A stretch of 6,636 nt of DNA from Pirellulales bacterium. GTDB taxonomy: Bacteria; Planctomycetota; Planctomycetia; Pirellulales; JALHPA01. The position numbers were made by a program, and so were the translations under genes. Location: positions 1 through 6,636 of the forward strand of contig JALHPA010000153.1 in the NCBI GenBank assembly GCA_022842745.1, read 5' to 3'. The notes under the pieces are model-generated. The model did no database searches and was not told where the DNA came from. It was given only the letters and a program-made list of their open reading frames with translations. This document shows, one piece after another, positions 5,595-6,636 of this stretch; position 1 is the stretch's first letter, and each line of letters starts with the position of its first letter.

Positions 5595-6636
5595 ATGCTC
5601 GCGCGCGATGAACTCGAAAACGAAACCGCTATGCCTGTCGATCCATGTCACCAACGTCGCGTCAGTCGCCGTAGTTGCCTCCGGCAAGGCGGCAAGCTAC
5701 TGGCCCTGGCAGTAGCTCCCGGCCTGGTCGTCGCTGGCTCGACCGGGTGCGGATCGAAGTTGCGCTTCGCGCGCGAGCAGCCCAAGGCGATCCAAGTCGG
5801 TATTCTCCACTCGCTGACCGGCACAATGGCCATTAGCGAGACATCGCTGTGCGATGCCGAGCTGATGGCGATTGAAGAGATTAACGCCGCGGGCGGCATC
5901 TTAGGGCTCCGAATTGAACCTGTGGTTGCGGACGGGCGTTCGCGGTTCGTCGAAGTCTTTCCGCGGCAGGCCAGGCGGCTACTGGCCGAAGAGAAAGTGG
6001 CCGTGGTGTTCGGCTGCTGGACCTCTGCCAGTCGCCGAGCAGTGTTGCCCGTCTTCGAGGAGCTGAACGGGTTGCTATTCTACCCAGTCCAGTACGAGGG
6101 AAACGAGTCTTCGCGGAACATTGTGTACACGGGGGCTGTTCCGAACCAGCAGATCTTGCCGGCGATCGACTGGCTGCTGAGCGAGACCGGAGGGAAACGC
6201 CAACGATTTTACCTCCTTGGTTCGGACTACGTTTTTCCCCACACCGCCAACTTCGTCATTCGTAAACATTTGCAGGCGCACGGCTTGGAGCCGACCTTCG
6301 AGCGTTACGTCCCTTTAGGCGACCAGAATTTCCAACAAGTCGTGGCGCACATTCGCGAACTCGGTCCGGACATCGTGATCAGCACGATCAATGGAAGCAG
6401 CAACCTGGGCCTTTACGCGGAACTGGCGAAGCAAGGAATTACCGCTGCGCAGATTCCGGTCTTAGCCACGAGTGTCGGCGAGGACGAATTGCGCAGTCTG
6501 TCGCCCGACCAGGTAGAAGGGCACTTGGCGGCCTGGACGTACTTTCAGAGTATCGACTCGCCCGCGAACCGCGAGTTCGTCGGCAGGTTCAAGCGCGAGT
6601 TCGGCCAAGATTGCGTCACGGATGATCCGATCGAGG
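5595..6636 (+). CDS. urtA: UrtA-type urea/short-chain amide ABC transporter substrate-binding protein, 3' partial
   Basis: Periplasmic binding component of a UrtABCDE-type ABC importer for urea or short amides (UrtA/FmdD family, type I periplasmic-binding fold). 347 codons are visible with no stop or frameshift. UrtA proteins are usually a little over 400 residues, so the last part of the gene lies outside. Counted from ATG 5595, the export signal has a twin-arginine-like SRRSCLR (24-30), a hydrophobic core (35-47) and Cys52 in AGSTGC, a possible lipoprotein attachment site. Family motifs follow: VGILHSLTGTMAISETS (68-84), AIEEINAAGGILG (92-104), VVFGCWTSASRRAVLPVFEE (137-156) and LLFYPVQYEGNESS (160-173). 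Further on are PNQQILPAIDWLL, YLLGSDYVFPHTAN, STINGSSN, AAWTYFQSID and CVTDDPIE. ATG 5631 is an alternative start. The gene follows DUF4239 by 2 bases; urtB would be expected next but is not visible. A sensor protein that uses the same binding domain is the main alternative, less likely given the export signal. Confidence 0.92.
   Translation, partial: MLARDELENETAMPVDPCHQRRVSRRSCLRQGGKLLALAVAPGLVVAGSTGCGSKLRFAREQPKAIQVGILHSLTGTMAISETSLCDAELMAIEEINAAGGILGLRIEPVVADGRSRFVEVFPRQARRLLAEEKVAVVFGCWTSASRRAVLPVFEELNGLLFYPVQYEGNESSRNIVYTGAVPNQQILPAIDWLLSETGGKRQRFYLLGSDYVFPHTANFVIRKHLQAHGLEPTFERYVPLGDQNFQQVVAHIRELGPDIVISTINGSSNLGLYAELAKQGITAAQIPVLATSVGEDELRSLSPDQVEGHLAAWTYFQSIDSPANREFVGRFKREFGQDCVTDDPIE

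Overview
The window looks like part of a planctomycete chromosome, most likely Pirellulales. The strongest evidence is the first gene. It combines Arg-Pro repeats, a Trp/His-rich middle and a C-terminal domain (roughly 'W-x-LG-x-F ... QLAVNK-x-G ... TQR ... ETGIYNLT ... LVHFG ... LLVRLEQ') that I know only from planctomycete proteins, often labelled 'mu-protocadherin-like cell-surface protein'. GC-rich DNA and mostly weak Shine-Dalgarno sites fit this. The lineage is an inference from protein families; there is no rRNA or other marker gene here.

Layout: seven protein genes, all on the + strand, with gaps of 2 to 96 bases. (1) <3-1715: the 3' part of the repetitive surface or secreted protein; its 5' end runs into a suspicious poly-G tract at the window edge. 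(2) 1812-2519: a DUF533/TerB-fold protein resembling E. coli YebE. (3) 2543-3400: a membrane-anchored neutral zinc metallopeptidase of the YpfJ family. (4) 3454-4068: a six-helix HdeD/DUF308 membrane protein. (5) 4129-4716: a protein with a cysteine-rich multi-zinc N-terminal region and a transmembrane hairpin. (6) 4801-5592: a four-helix DUF4239 (bestrophin-like) membrane protein. (7) 5595->6636: the first 347 codons of UrtA, the urea/short-chain amide ABC transporter binding protein, cut by the window end.

How they may work together: genes 2 and 3 are 23 bases apart and very likely co-transcribed. Genes 6 and 7 are 2 bases apart and probably translationally coupled, placing a DUF4239 protein directly ahead of a probable urea-uptake operon. 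Genes 2 to 6 all belong to poorly understood families, most of them membrane proteins or linked to envelope stress in other bacteria. A shared envelope role is possible, but nothing in the sequence proves it.

No tRNA, rRNA, CRISPR array, insertion sequence, integrase or phage gene is visible. The repeats in the window are coding repeats inside gene 1. I do not see a clear new defence or mobile system. The least described items are the surface protein, the multi-CxxC zinc/membrane protein, and the DUF4239-urtA arrangement.
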